A DNA stretch of 64,000 bases from Lathyrus oleraceus (GCF_024323335.1 NC_066583.1:13916665-13980664); one strand, 5' to 3'; positions 19,656 to 32,268 are shown, numbered from the stretch's first letter. The notes: generated from the sequence alone by a model not told the origin. Program-made: numbers and translations.

Positions 19656-20350
19656 TGATGAGTGTTTTGGAACACACACCAATTCACGCTTTTTTGTCCA
19701 TCCTATAAACAAGTCTGCTGTTCTAGCTTTCTTCAGGGTGATGAGTGTTTTGGAACACACACCAATTCACGCTTTTTTGTCCATCCTATAAACAAGTCTG
19801 CTGTTCTAGCTTTCTTCAGGGTGATGAGTGTTTTGGAACACACACCAATTCACGCTTTTTTGTCCATCCTTTAAACAAGTCTGCTGTTCTAGCTTTCTTC
19901 AGGGTGATGAGTGTTTTGGAACACACACCAATTCACGCTTTTTTGTCCATCCTTTAAACAAGTCTGCTGTTCTAGCTTTCTTCAGGGTGATGAGTGTTTT
20001 GGAACACACACCAATTCACGCTTTTTTGTCCATCCTTTAAACAAGTCTGCTGTTCTAGCTTTCTTCAGGGTGATGAGTGTTTTGGAACACACACCAATTC
20101 ACGCTTTTTTGTCCATCCTTTAAACAAGTCTGCTGTTCTAGCTTTCTTCAGGGTGATGAGTGTTTTGGAACACACACCAATTCACGCTTTTTTGTCCATC
20201 CTTTAAACAAGTCTGCTGTTCTAGCTTTCTTCAGGGTGATGAGTGTTTTGGAACACACACCAATTCACGCTTTTTTGTCCATCCTTTAAACAAGTTTGCT
20301 TTCGCTCTCTTCAGGATGATGAGTGTTTTGGAACACACACCAATTCACGT
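19656..20350 (+). repeat. 83-bp tandem repeat, nine units
   Basis: Unit starts of ATGAGTGTTTTGGAACACAC recur at 19662, 19745, 19828, 19911, 19994, 20077, 20160, 20243 and 20323; the last interval is 80 bp. Units are almost identical, the main variation being CCTATAAAC or CCTTTAAAC. Overlapping 70-aa ORFs are by-products of the repeat. Homogeneity shows recent amplification. Such arrays in Ogre 3' UTRs are regarded as seeds of satellite DNA. Confidence 0.97.
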
Positions 20351-20870
20351 CTTTGGTCGGTCACCTGTTACATACCTACAACCCGGTATCCTTGGTGTTC
20401 CTTCCTGAGTTTGTTACCCTTATACCGGTGACATCTCATTTCTTTGGTGCTTCCTCAGTGAAGTTTTCCTGTTGCTTCTCCCCACGAGTCAGCTTGTGTC
20501 TCTCCAATGGATTTATTTTCCTTTGGAATTCTTTTCCCAGTGTGAGTCCTTCACTCCCCAGTGAGTTCTCCAGTCTGTTTTCTGTTATTTCCCTAATCAG
20601 AGTCGTGTCTTGTTCACGCTGTGTCAGTTTTGTTTATCCCCAACTAGAGTCTTGTTAGAGTCTCTGTTCCTGGTGAGTATATCACTCCGATGGATCGTCT
20701 TTTCTTCTGTGTGAATCATATTCCCCACAGATTCGTGTCTTTTGCATGCATACGTTTGCATCATGAGGTCTCTTAGGGACCAAAATTTGTCTCATTACTG
20801 TTATTTAAGCCCATTCTACTGCGTCGAGATGAAGATTTCTAAACTTCACTTCTCCGGCTAGAATGACGTT

Positions 20871-20882
20871 AAATAGGGGCAT
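20871..20882 (+). promoter_or_regulatory. Polypurine tract of Ogre
   Basis: AAATAGGGGCA two bases before the 3' LTR. It is the primer for plus-strand DNA synthesis. The Tat element has the equivalent AATAGGGGCAGT at its own LTR border. Confidence 0.75.
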
Positions 20883-20884
20883 CT

Positions 20885-23800
20885 GTAAGACCCCAATTTT
20901 GGCCCTAAGATCCCTCATGGCCCATATCATATCATATCATGGCCTCAAGGATCATTGCATGCCCTAGCTCCCCTCCTAGTGGTTGGGATACCTTGTGAGT
21001 TGGTTCTTGATCACCAAGCATGTTTTACATTTGTATATCTTTGCCTTTCATATGTTTACTAACCAAAAAGTACAAAAATATTGTCATCTAACCATGTTGC
21101 TTGCAGTTGAAGCAATCATCAGCCAATTAGGTCAAAGTCAGTCAAAAGTCAGTCATTGCAGTGGATGGTGACCATTCTTGCAGAATTTGGGCACCATGAT
21201 CAATAATCAAGAGTTCATATGACTTGGGACATCATTTTAAGTCAAGGTCTCAAGGAATTAGGGTTTGGAATTCATCAGAAGTGGTTCAATCATGCAAAAC
21301 CCTAGAAAAGTCAACAGGAAGTCAAACTTGGTCAACTGTGGATTTAATCAGTGATTTGATGGATGGAATTGATTTGAAGGAGCTCATTCATGTCCATACA
21401 AGCCTCATATATCATGCCAAACCTCATCATGGAAGAATTTGAGGTCAAACAGAAAATTTCCCAAAATAGAAACTTGACCTGTAATTTCAACTGCCAAAAA
21501 TGGAAACTTCTTGATCTTAATCTTACATCATGATACAAGCTTCAAATGAATTTTTGCCCAACATGAAAGTTGAAGATCTTGTTCTCCCATTTTCAAAAAG
21601 TCCAAGAACTCTCAAATCCCATGTATGGTTGTCAAGATATGATCAATTCATTTTCACAAATTTTTGAACTTCAAAAGGCCATATCTCATGAACCCTTTGG
21701 CCAAATTTGATGGGGTTTTTTCCTACAAGCTCTATTTGTTCCCCTCTTTCCAAAAATGCATTCATCTTCCACCAAAACCACACCATGCAAAATGCCATTT
21801 TTGGACTTGACTTCATTAATTTCAAGTGGTGCAAAAAGTTGACTTTTTGAATTAAGCAATTTTAACACATTTGGCCATTTGGGATCTGTTTAGAATGTTG
21901 TTTAAAACTTGTTTGAGGCCCAAATTCGTGCAGACCTTACACCCTCCATGAACCATGTTGGAAAATTAGCAAATTTGCAAATGGCTTCATTAAAGTAAAA
22001 CAAGCTTAGCACTTCATTAGCAGACTTAAAACAGCAAATATAAGGGTCATTTTCTGCCCATTCAACCCTAGCTGCAGCCTCAATCGAACAGGATACTCTC
22101 ATTCTCTCATTTTTGCATTTTTACACCTTTGCGATTTCTGAGCAAAAGCTTCAAAACACCACGAGCCATCTTCATTGTTTCTTCATTTGCACAACATTTG
22201 GAAGCATTTTGAACCATCAAATCACAGCTGGAACTCCATTTTCGAGCTCTGTTTCTTCAAGACACTTCCATGGCAAATCGTGATTTGGGTATTTCCAAGC
22301 ATCAATGAGCTAAAGCTATTCAACCATACATCTTTTGGAAGCGTTGTGTACATCTGTTTCAAGCTTGCACCACCAAAACAACACTGAATCACCACTGAGT
22401 TTCGTTTTTGGTAAGTTTTCGAATCTTTCATTTCTCTGAATCATGATATGAAATGTATAGATCTCATTACCCTGGTCATTATGAGCTTTGAATGGCTAAA
22501 ATTGGTTAACTGTGCTGGGAGAAATCTGAGTTTAAAATTTTGTTGGTTGTTGTTGTTTTGAATGATTCCATGATGATTAGCTCGAGTTCATGAATTTTAA
22601 TGGTAGCATGTTGATATGCATTGTTTGCTGATTCTAATGATATGCTTTCTACCCATTTCTGTGACCAAATTTTTTTCGAGTTGATTGGAAGTGATGATGA
22701 ACACTGTTGCTGTTAGAAACCCTAGAAGCTGTTTTTCCAGAATCTCATGTTAACGTGTATCAACTTGCCTTGTTACTGTTTCATTGGTGATGGCCAATCA
22801 AAACATTTCGCGTGTCCCATTAAAACGGTGCGTTTTGATTAATGAGGGAGGGAATTGCAAAAATGCCACTCGGTCAATGTTGACCTACTAAACCATGTCA
22901 TATTGTTCAATGTTCATTCCAAATTGATGCTCAACTTCTAAAAATCATTTCTCATTCATTTTAATTCCAAAATTCATGAAATTTTTTTCATCATGTTCAC
23001 ATGAATGTCTATTATTTTATCATGATTTTTTCTGAATTTTTGGTTGGCTGGATTTTAAATGGTATTAGGTTTCTTGACATGTATGCACATTTTACACCTT
23101 TTGCCATTTCTTTTGTGAAATTGTGATGATGCATCCAATGCCCCTGAAATTTTTTGTGGTTAATCTACACTCATTCATGTTTGTTTTGATGTAGGGTTCT
23201 TGCATTTATCATATGTGGTTTGTGAGATATGAATTTTTGAAGTAGGGTGTGACAATTTGTGTCACACCATTGATATGCAATTTCATGATTTTTGTTGACA
23301 TGCTTCCTGACCTCCAATTAATGTGAAAATTTGCATGATCCTTCTCTTATATGTCTAGTTCACTTGTGATTTTTCTTGGAATTAATTATGGCATTTCCAA
23401 ATTGTTTGAGATTTTATCCCCTGTTTGACCAAAATGTTGACTTGTGTGATACATCTTGCCATTTCCTTTGTGAAATTCTCATACCTTATTGGATGATCAT
23501 GAAATTTTACATGTGAATACTAGACATCTTAAGCTTTGCATTGGTGTTGATCTCATTCATTTCTCATCTGTTTTCATTTAGTTATGATTTTTTGAAGTTG
23601 ACACATGATTGTTTGACTTCTTTGTGCATACTTGAAATTGTTCTGACTTCCTGATTTTAATTGACCATCTTCCCATGATCCAATTGAGCTGAAATTTTAT
23701 ATGAATGTCATGTTATGGATTGTGATTGACCCTGAATTATTTGATAATTTTTGGAATTGAATATGTTTGGTTTTGAGCTAAGTCTTGCTGTTGACTTCAT

Positions 23801-26505
23801 TGAGCATATTCAAATTTGCTTTGACTTCATGATTTTCATTGACTGCCTTCCACTTGTCCAATTGTGATGAAATTTTACATGCTTACCATGCTAGGTGTTA
23901 GGATTGACCATGAATTATTTGGTGATTTTTGAAAATGTTTGAGTTGACTTTTGATGCAAGTCTTTCTGTTGACTTCTATGTGCACCAATTTGCCATGCTT
24001 TGCCTTCCTTTGCTTATGAAATCATGATGATGAATGATATGCATGTGGGACCAATTGAGTTTGCTTCTTGATTGTTTAAACTTGATTTTGGTTGACTTTC
24101 ATTTGCTGTTTTGACTTTCTCATTTGTTTTTGACCCTAGGCTTGTCCTAGGGGTCTCCTGGCTTATGTTTGAGTTCATTGTTTCAGGTTAAGCTATAAAT
24201 GCTTCGAAGAAACTTTTGCAAGTTGATTGGGTTTATCTGTTTATCATGAGCCAACCTTTGTTTTGTAGGTTGCTTGGCTCATAAGCCTTTTGCCTTGTGC
24301 TTTGCACATTTGTCTATCTGTTTGACTGTTGACTTCTGTTTCCTTTTGCTTTGACTGTTGAACTGTGTACTGATTTGTTTGACTATTTCAGGTACCATTA
24401 GTTGCTTAAGTTCTTTGAAATTGCTTTGCTTTGCTATTTAGCAATTTGCTTTGAGGTATAATCCCTCTTTCTTCATGTAGTCTGGAGACCCGACCTGTTA
24501 TTTGGCCGGGCAAACTGTCTGAAGTCCTCCTTAAGAGGCAATGCTTGTGTGTGTTTAATTTTGTCCCAAGCAGGAAAAGTCCTTCAAGTAAGGCAATTGG
24601 TAGATCAAAGGGATAAGCAACCTATCCCCTACTATTCTGTGAGTCTTCTCCTTGCTCCCATTACATGGTTGTAGCATTGAGATCCAAACCCAAGATCAAT
24701 CGAGTCAATAATTTGTGGAGAGAGTTCCTACTTTCTGAACTCCCACACTTTCTGATATTCAAATGCTCTCCCTGATCAGGGATAAGAGCAATGAGGCACA
24801 CCCCTCATCTCCTTTCATCTGCTTCACCTTAGCCTCTCAATGGCAAGGTTAAGAGCAACTTTTTACCCTATTCCAGTTGGCCTCAGTGCCTAACCCTCTT
24901 GTGTGAGCCTCCTTGTTTGGTTATAGTGTGTGCTGAATGCTTTCATTGATTGATTGCTTATCTTCATATGCACATGTTTGCTTGTATGCTCTATGCATTT
25001 ATCATCATTAATTGCTCATTAGTGCATGATCATCTCATTTGTCTTTGTGACATTATCATTGTTGTTTGCCCATTGAGGACAATTGTAAGACCATCCATTG
25101 GCCATTGCTCCTATGATATGGAAGTGAGTATAAGACCATCACATTGGCCACTCATCTTATCTTTGCTTGATGCATTTGTTTGATTGTGAGGATGCAATTA
25201 TAAGTCCCTGTAAGTTGGCATTTGCTTTCCTATGACCATAATGTTGCATTTGTTTGTTGTATGTGAGGATGCAATTGTAAGTCCCTGCAAGTTGGCATTT
25301 GCTTTCCTATGATCATATGTTGGATATTGGTATAAGTCCAGACAGATTGGCATCCGGTATCCACTTTCTTTCATTTTCTTTGTTAAGGAGATTAGTATAA
25401 GTCCATTGAGTGGCCTCTGATATCCATTTCTGTTTTAGGAGATTGGTGTAAATCCATCTATTGGTATCCGGTATCCGCTTTTTGTTTTGTGAGATTGGAG
25501 TAAGACCATTGAGTGGCATCCGGTATCATTTGTTTGCTTATTATTATTGCTTATTGCCCATTCCAAAGGACACACTTGAATCATCTTCTATATGATCTCA
25601 AGAGGTGAACCTTCTAAGAAGTTTTACAATCCATCTTCATTATGTCCTAAACCTTTTCACACATTACTTTCAAACTTGACACAGATATTGTGCAAACATC
25701 TTCATGCTTTTCAAACTAAAAACCTGGACCCCAAGTCCTTGACTTTTTTCAAACTCTATTTCATAATACTTCTTTGAATTAATCTTAATCATACTTTGAC
25801 TCTACTTTCATAATCACAATCAATTAACTTCACTCATTCACTTGTTTTGGCTTTGTCCATTGTTAATCTTTTCATGCATAGGTTTCAATTATCATTGTGG
25901 TTGATGTAAACCTCACCTTATCTTTAGTGAGTCGACAGTAAGACTTCCGTACTAAAAACAGGGTTAACCCCTCTAGTACGTCGAAGCTATCCTCGCATGG
26001 TGGATGTTGGTCTTGGTCGAGTTTTCTCCCATTGATAATGAAAAGCCTCAGTGCTATTGTTTAAAATTGAATCCACCAACTTTTGGAAATCTTTTAGCCG
26101 AACTACGGCGTTTTGATCCTTACCTTTGATGGAAGGTACGTAGGCAGCGGGTTCATCCGTTCAAACCCAATAAAATTTGTACATTCTTTTCTCATCATCC
26201 CAATCATGTTTGCACAATACTTATGTCATAACAAATAACAATCTTTATACAACAAGTGTGAAAAGGGCTCCCTAGGAGTACCTAGGACGTAGTGGGTGCC
26301 TAACACCTTCCCATTGCGTAATTTACCCCTTACCCAGACTCTCTGATCTTTTTATTAGTTTTCTACGTGTAAAACTTCTTAGGCTTTTGTTCGCTTTTTA
26401 GCCAATCCTTTGGATAAATAAAAGTGCGGTGGCGACTCGAAAATCATTGTATCTCTTGCTTATGGTTTAATCGATAGATCATATAGCGACGAATACACCG
26501 CTACA
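20885..26505 (+). repeat. Ogre 3' LTR (5,621 bp)
   Basis: Copy of 981-6602 with about 14 scattered substitutions and one small length difference. Contains the same candidate promoter, intron signals, degenerate repeats and PBS half-copy (TGGCGACTC near 26430). It ends CTACA at 26505, followed by the CAAAT target copy. Confidence 0.96.
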
Positions 26506-26873
26506 CAAATCATCAAAGAAGATTTATTTCTGTTTGACTTGTGATCCAGGATTGTTGGACACAAGGGTTGGTGTTGCAAGAGGATTGTTCTTGCACACTT
26601 GATTATCTATAGGTTAGATAGTAAGCATCACCATTGGTGTGAGTAGGCTGTACAATAATTCTAACTATAGTGAAATCTCTTTCGAGTCGAAAGGGGAGTG
26701 GAGTACCTTCGGAGTGTAAAGGGAACCACTATAAATTCCGGTGTCTTTTTACTTTCCGCAATTTATTTTTCAGCACTTAAACGAAAAATAACCAAGAACC
26801 GGAAACAAGATCGAAGAAATTTTTACCACCTAATTCACCCCCCCCCCCCTCTTAGGCGCATCTACAACTTACA
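26506..26873 (+). repeat. SIRE 5' LTR, second segment
   Basis: Continuation of the 5' LTR after the Ogre insertion: 26506-26510 is the duplicated CAAAT and 26511-26873 matches 34561-34929. A run of 12 cytosines lies at 26838-26849; the 3' LTR has 17. It ends ...CTTACA. Confidence 0.93.
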
Positions 26874-26875
26874 AT

Positions 26876-26890
26876 TGGTATCAGAGCAAG
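26876..26890 (+). promoter_or_regulatory. Primer binding site of SIRE element (tRNA-iMet type)
   Basis: TGGTATCAGAGCAAG, two bases after the LTR end. The first 12 bases are the standard plant copia site complementary to initiator methionine tRNA. Confidence 0.92.
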
Positions 26891-26920
26891 TTATAGGTAA
26901 CTTGTTCCTAGAGATCCAGC

Positions 26921-28663
26921 ATGGCTTCCGCAAGCATAAACCTGGTTTTCAAAGATGGTGGAAGTAGCAACAAGCCCCCACTCTTCTCCGGAGAATATTT
27001 CGATTTCTGAAAAATCAGAATGAAGGCACATCTTGAGGCCCAAGGAGAAGGTATATGGGAAGCAGTTGAAGAAGGTCCACACAAACCGGTGAATGTGGTG
27101 AATGGAGTTGGTACCGCAAAGTTGAAAAACACCTATGACGAAGATGATAGGAAAAAGATTCTGAATGAGAAGAAGGCAATCAACATACTCCAAAGCGCTC
27201 TTAGTATGGACGAGTTCTTCCGTATATCTCAATGTAAATCGGCAAAGGAAATTTGGGACACCTTGGTAGAAACACATGAAGGAACCGCCGAAGTGAAGAG
27301 GTCGAGGCTAAACACTCTAAGTCAAGAATATGAGATGTTCCGCATGCAGCCCGGTGAATCTATAGTTGCCTTACAAAAGAGATTCGTCCATCTAACAAAT
27401 CACTTGATTGCTCTCGGTAAAACCTTCACCAATGATGATCTCAACCTGAAAGTCCTAAGATCTTTGACAAGAGAATGACAACCGAAGGTGACCACTATTT
27501 CAGAAAAGAAGAGTCTCTCAGCGATGACATCCGCGTCTCTATTTGGCAAACTTCAAGAACACGAATTGGAACTTGGAAGGCTCGAGAAACACGAAAGTCA
27601 AGAAAAGAAGTCCAAGGGAATTGCCTTGAAGGTTGATTCAAAAAATGACAAAGATGATGAGACGTCCGAAGATGAGAACTTTATGCTTCTTGTGAAGAAG
27701 CTTGGCAAGTTTTTTAATAAAAATAAAAATTCCTCTTATCCTAAAAAGAATAAATATTTTAGGAAAAAGGAAGCATCCACATCAATGCAAGACGTCACTT
27801 GTTATGAATGTGGACAGCAAGGTCACATAAAGCCGGATTGCCCGAAACTTGCAAAGAAAGGAGGATTCAAAGGCAAGAAGGAATTCAAAAACAAAAAGGC
27901 TTATGCTGCTTGGGACGATAATGAGATAAGTTCATCTTCGGAATCGGAAAGCGATGAATGTGCGAACATGGCTCTTATGGCTTCACATCACTCCGATGAA
28001 GAAATCGATGAGGTTAGTAGCAACTTTTCAGTTTATGACAATGACGCACAAGATGTTATAGATGAACTTTTAAAAGAATGCAAGACGTTGTATAAAAGTA
28101 TTTCATCCCAAAAGAAACAAATTTCATCCTTAGAAGAAAAAAATATTGCTTTGGAAAAATATATTGAAAGTGAAAAACAAAAGTTGATGGATGAAAAACA
28201 AAGTCTTGTATGTAAGAATTGTGAGTCTTTATCTTTCCAAATTGTTCAACTTAAAAGAGTTTTAGAAAGATATGAAAAAGGTCAAATTGGCTTGGAGGAA
28301 ATTCTTAAGCACCAAAGGTATTCTAATGATAAAAGTGGATTAGGATATTCTAAGTTTTCCAAACCAAGCACAAATGAGACCATTTTTGTTAAAGCAAGTG
28401 AACAAGTTGTTAAAGAGAAAGTAAACAATTCTAAAAGTGTACATCAAAGTCATAAAAAGAAAATGATTGTTAAGAAGAAGAATTATGTTCCTAGATATAG
28501 AAGTCATTTTCAACCCACTTGTTTTTACTGTGGAATCAAAGGCCACACACCTAATGCTTGTTACGTGCGAAACTTTGGCGTTGCAAAAGGGCATTATGTG
28601 TGGGTTAAAAAGGGTACTAACTACCAAGGACCCAAAGCAATTTGGGTACCTACCAAAACTTGA
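26921..28663 (+). pseudogene. gag: SIRE gag, two premature stops
   Basis: One continuous frame from ATG 26921 to the stop at 28661-28663, about 580 codons, broken by TGA at 27008-27010 and TGA at 27476-27478. Both stand where tryptophan is expected from context, so both fit TGG to TGA transitions. The N-terminal half is the copia Gag (UBN2-type) fold. Two CCHC zinc knuckles bind RNA: CYECGQQGHIKPDC near residue 294 and CFYCGIKGHTPNAC near 534. Between them lie a Ser/Asp-rich acidic stretch and a Lys/Glu-rich coiled coil. Two widely spaced knuckles are usual for the SIRE lineage. The intact product would form the particle; this copy cannot make it whole. Confidence 0.9.
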
Positions 28664-28703
28664 TTTTGTTTTGTAGGTATGCTTGAAGACAACTTCGAAT
28701 TAA

Positions 28704-31700
28704 TGGTATCTTGATAGCGGTTGTTCAAAGCATATGACGGGCGATGTCAACAAATTTTCACATCTATCTTTAAAGGCCAAAGGATATGTTACATACGGTG
28801 ATGACAATAAAGGAAAGATCCTTGGAGTAGGAACCATTGGAGCACCTCCTTTTACCATCATCGAAGATGTCCTTTATGTTGAAGGCCTAAAGCACAACCT
28901 ACTTAGCATAAGTCAGTTGTGTGACAAAGGGTTCCGAATCAACTTCACAAAGGATGAATGTGTAATAGAACATGAAGTCACCCATGACATTTTGCTAAAA
29001 GGTAAAAGGGTTAATAATATTTTTATGACTTCATTTGATGACTCTTCCTTGAAGGTAAAATGCTTAATGACAAACAACAACAAGGCTTGGCTATGGCATA
29101 AAAGATTCGTTCACATACACATGGAGCACATGAACAAGTTGATAAAGCATGATCTAGTTGTTGGTCTTCCAAAGATTAAGTTCATCAAGGATAAGCTTTG
29201 TGACGCATGTCAAAAGGGAAAGCAAACCAAGTCAACTTTCAAATCCAAGAATGTTGTATCTACGTCTAGGCCACCTCAACTCTTGCACATGGATCTCTTC
29301 GGTCCATCAAGAACGAAAAGGTTCGGAGGTAATGTTTATGCTTTAGTTATTGTTGATGATTTCTCTAGATATACGTGGACATTGTTTCTAGTGCATAAAA
29401 GCGATGCTTTCAAGGCTTTCAAAAAATATGCGAAACAAATTCAAAATGAGAAGTCCCTCACAATAACCTCCATAAGAAGTGACCACGGTGGAGAATTTCA
29501 TAACACATTCTTTGAAGAATTCTACGAAGAGCACGGAATTTCCCGCAACTTCTCCGCACCACGAACACCACAACAAAACGGTGTCGTAAAAAGAAAGAAT
29601 AGATCCTTGGTGGAGCTCGCAAGAACAATGCTCAGTGACTCCAACCTTCCTAAATATTTTTGGGCGGACGCAGTTAGCACAACATGTTTTGTAAGCAACC
29701 GTGTCAACATTCGGCCGATTCTCAAAAAGACTCCGTATGAGCTATTCAAAGGAAGGAAGCCCAATATATATTTCTTTCACAATTTTGGGTGCAAATGTTT
29801 TGTCCTCAACAATGGAAAGGACAACCTTGGTAAGTTCGATGAGAAATCCGACGAAGGTATCTTCCTTGGCTACTCCCTATCTAGTAAGGCATTTAGAATT
29901 TTCAATAAAAGAACTCTTTCTATTGAAGAATCAATGCATGTATCTTTTGATGAAACTAACCCCTCAAAAGAGGATAACATTATTGTTGTTGATGATGATG
30001 ATGATATAATAGATATGTCACAACAACAAAAGGAAGTTTCAAATGTTCAACCAATACCACAAGGAGATGGCTCACCAATCATTGAAGAACATCATGATCT
30101 ACCGAAAGAATGGAGAACTCATAGAGATCACCCGTTCGATAAAGTTATTGGTGATATTAGCCAAGGCGTTGCAACTCGACTAAATCTCAAGGATGCTTGT
30201 CTCAACATGGCTTTTGTATCTCAAATAGAACCAACCAAAGTCGATGAAGCCTTAGGCGACAATCAATGGATAGTAGCAATGCAAGAAGAACTCAACCAAT
30301 TCGAAAGGAATCAAGTTTGGAGTCTTGTACCAAGACCGAACAACAAGCACATCATAGGAACAAGATGGGTGTTCAAGAACAAACTTGATGAGAATGGGAT
30401 CATAGTTCGTAACAAAGCAAGATTGGTCGCACAAGGATACAACCAAGAGGAAGGAATCGATTTTGATGAGACGTTCGCTCCGGTAGCAAGGTTACAAGCA
30501 ATTCGATTACTACTTGCTTATGCTTGTTCTATGAATTTTCAATTGTTTCAGATGGATGTCAAAAGCGCTTTCCTAAATGGCTATATCAATGAAAAAGTCT
30601 ACGTCAAACAACCTCCGGGTTTTGAAGACTTCAAGAATCCTTCACATGTTTACAAGTTGAAGAAAGCACTATATGGCTTAAAGCAAGCACCAAGAGCATG
30701 GTATGACCGCCTCAACAACTTTCTATGTGAAAAGGGATATGTAAAAGGAAAGGTTGACAAGACTTTGTTCATAAAGAAGATCAAGGGTAACACCTTATTG
30801 GCTCAAGTCTATGTCGACGACATCATCTTCGGCTCAACAAACAAAGATCTTTGCGAAGAATTTTCAATTATGATGCAAGGAGAATTCGAGATGTCCATGA
30901 TGGGAAAATTGAACTATTTTCTTGGACTATAAATCAAGCAAACAAATGATGGCATCTTCATCAACCAATCCAAGTATTGCAAGGAATTGTTGAAAAGATT
31001 TGATATCGATAGTTGCAAAGTGATGTCCACTCCTATGGGATCCGGAACGTACGTTGATAAGATGAATCCGGAGTTTCAATAGATATCACAAAATATCGAG
31101 GTATGATTGGTTCATTACTATATTTGACGGCAAGTCGTCCTGACATTATGTTTAGTGTATGTTTGTGTGCACGCTTTCAAGCAAATCCGAAGGAATCGCA
31201 TCTCACCGCCGTAAAGAGGATTATGAAGTATCTCAAAGGAACAACGAACATCGGACTATGGTACCCAAAAGGTAGTATATGTTCCTTTATTGGTTATTCT
31301 GATGCTGATTATGCAGGATGTAAGAGCGATAGGAAAAGCACAAGTGGTACTTGTCACATTCTCGGGAATGCACTAGTGTCGTGGTCATGCAAGAAGCAAG
31401 CATGTGTCACACTTAGCACGACCGAAGCGGAGTACATTGCAGCAGGCAGTTGTTGTGCATAGATTTTATGGCTTAAGCAATAACTTCTTGATTTTGGTGT
31501 AGATCTCGGCTGCATTCCTCTTCGATGTGATAACACAAGTGCCATCAACATCACAAAGAACCCGGTCATGCATTCAAGGACAAAGCACATAGATATCCGG
31601 CATCATTTCCTTCGAGATCACGTGCTTAACGGAGATGTAGATGTTACGTTCGTGGATACACATAACCAACTTGCTGACGTATTCACAAAACCATTGGCTA

Positions 31701-31759
31701 AAGAGCAATTCTTCAAGATTCGGTGAGAACTTGGTATTCTCAATGAAGGTGACATCTAA
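28704..31759 (+). pseudogene. pol: SIRE pol (PR-INT-RT-RH), multiply broken
   Basis: Order protease, integrase, reverse transcriptase, RNase H, as in copia. The protease motif [10 protein letters not shown] starts the recognisable part at about 28713, in a different frame from gag. Integrase has an HHCC zinc region, Asp codon 29292-29294, Asp 29481-29483, but AAA (Lys) at 29589-29591 where the catalytic Glu of D,D(35)E belongs. RT has YVDD at 30810-30821. Breaks: TAA 30930-30932, a one-base loss near 31070-31085, TAG 31460-31462, TAA 31481-31483 and TGA 31724-31726. Each stop fits CAA/CAG/CGA with C to T. RNase H shows YSDADYAG and STTEAEY. The product is non-functional. Confidence 0.93.
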
Positions 31760-32268
31760 CCTTTTCTTAAAATTGCTTGTTATGTGTTATAGTAGCTTAA
31801 AATATTTTTTGATCGAAAGTTACGTATTGATAAGTGCTAATACTTTGTGAAAAATTTTTGTGAAAATCTTTTCCCATTTCTTCAAAACAGAGCTGCTGTT
31901 TTTTATTATTTTTTTGAAATTTTTAGCCCGTTAACCGGTTAACGGAATCGGTTAATCGGTTAACGCTTCCCAGACAGCAGTTTTGCGTTACTTTTTAAGT
32001 ACAGAATGTTTAAAGCTTTTAATTTTAAAATTGTGGTATGCGTTTTTATGTTTGGTGCATGTGCTTTACTCCTTACCAACACCTCATAACTCCTATTCTT
32101 CCTACTTTGACTCACCATAAACACCCTCATCTCACTTCTTTAACTTTCAAACTCCTTGAGTATCATTAAAGCCCCATTAAACTCCACTCAACCATACCCT
32201 CTTGTTAAACTCTCCAAATCCATATTCCGAAAATCCCTCTCAAAACCCTAGTATCTTTGTCTTCTTCC
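31760..32268 (+). other. Spacer between pol and 3' ORF of SIRE
   Basis: No gene. AT-rich. Contains GTTAACCGGTTAAC at 31930-31943 and a related GGTTAATCGGTTAAC just after it, like the palindromes of the LTR, flanked by CTGCTG and CAGCAG. A CT-rich leader precedes the ATG at 32269. Confidence 0.6.

Larger units (their letters stand above)
16619..20884 (+). other. Ogre long 3' untranslated region
   Basis: About 4.3 kb between the stem-loop array and the 3' LTR with no supported gene. Content: low-complexity A/T sequence to about 17030; a T-rich tract at 17040-18300 with many TCCCCAGYRGAGT-like motifs; a degenerate repeat family with ACCGGTAGTTGTAA at 18740-19110; the 83-bp tandem array at 19656-20350; and a last stretch of CCCC-rich motifs to the PPT. 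A variable, repeat-forming 3' UTR is an established property of Tat/Ogre elements. Confidence 0.85.
981..26505 (+). mobile_element. Ogre-type Ty3/gypsy (Tat clade) retrotransposon, complete
   Basis: A 25,525-bp element bounded by TGTAAGACC... and ...CGCTACA, with target duplication CAAAT (976-980 and 26506-26510). LTRs are about 5.62 kb and differ at about 14 positions by eye (about 0.25%), so insertion is recent. Order: LTR, tRNA-Arg-type PBS, leader, ORF1, gag-pro, intron, RT, RNase H, second RNase H, integrase, long 3' UTR with tandem repeats, PPT, LTR. The extra ORF1, the intron between pro and rt, the size and the dual RNase H are the recognised hallmarks of Ogre. All three reading frames are open, so this copy may be autonomous. 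Confidence 0.96.

Noticed and set aside
19656..20350. CRISPR-like array
   Set aside because: Units are directly adjacent without unique spacers and the context is a plant retrotransposon; ordinary tandem repeat.
19662..20431. Series of overlapping 62-82-residue ORFs starting MFWNTHQFT
   Set aside because: Repeated because of the 83-bp unit, which is not a multiple of three; not a gene family.
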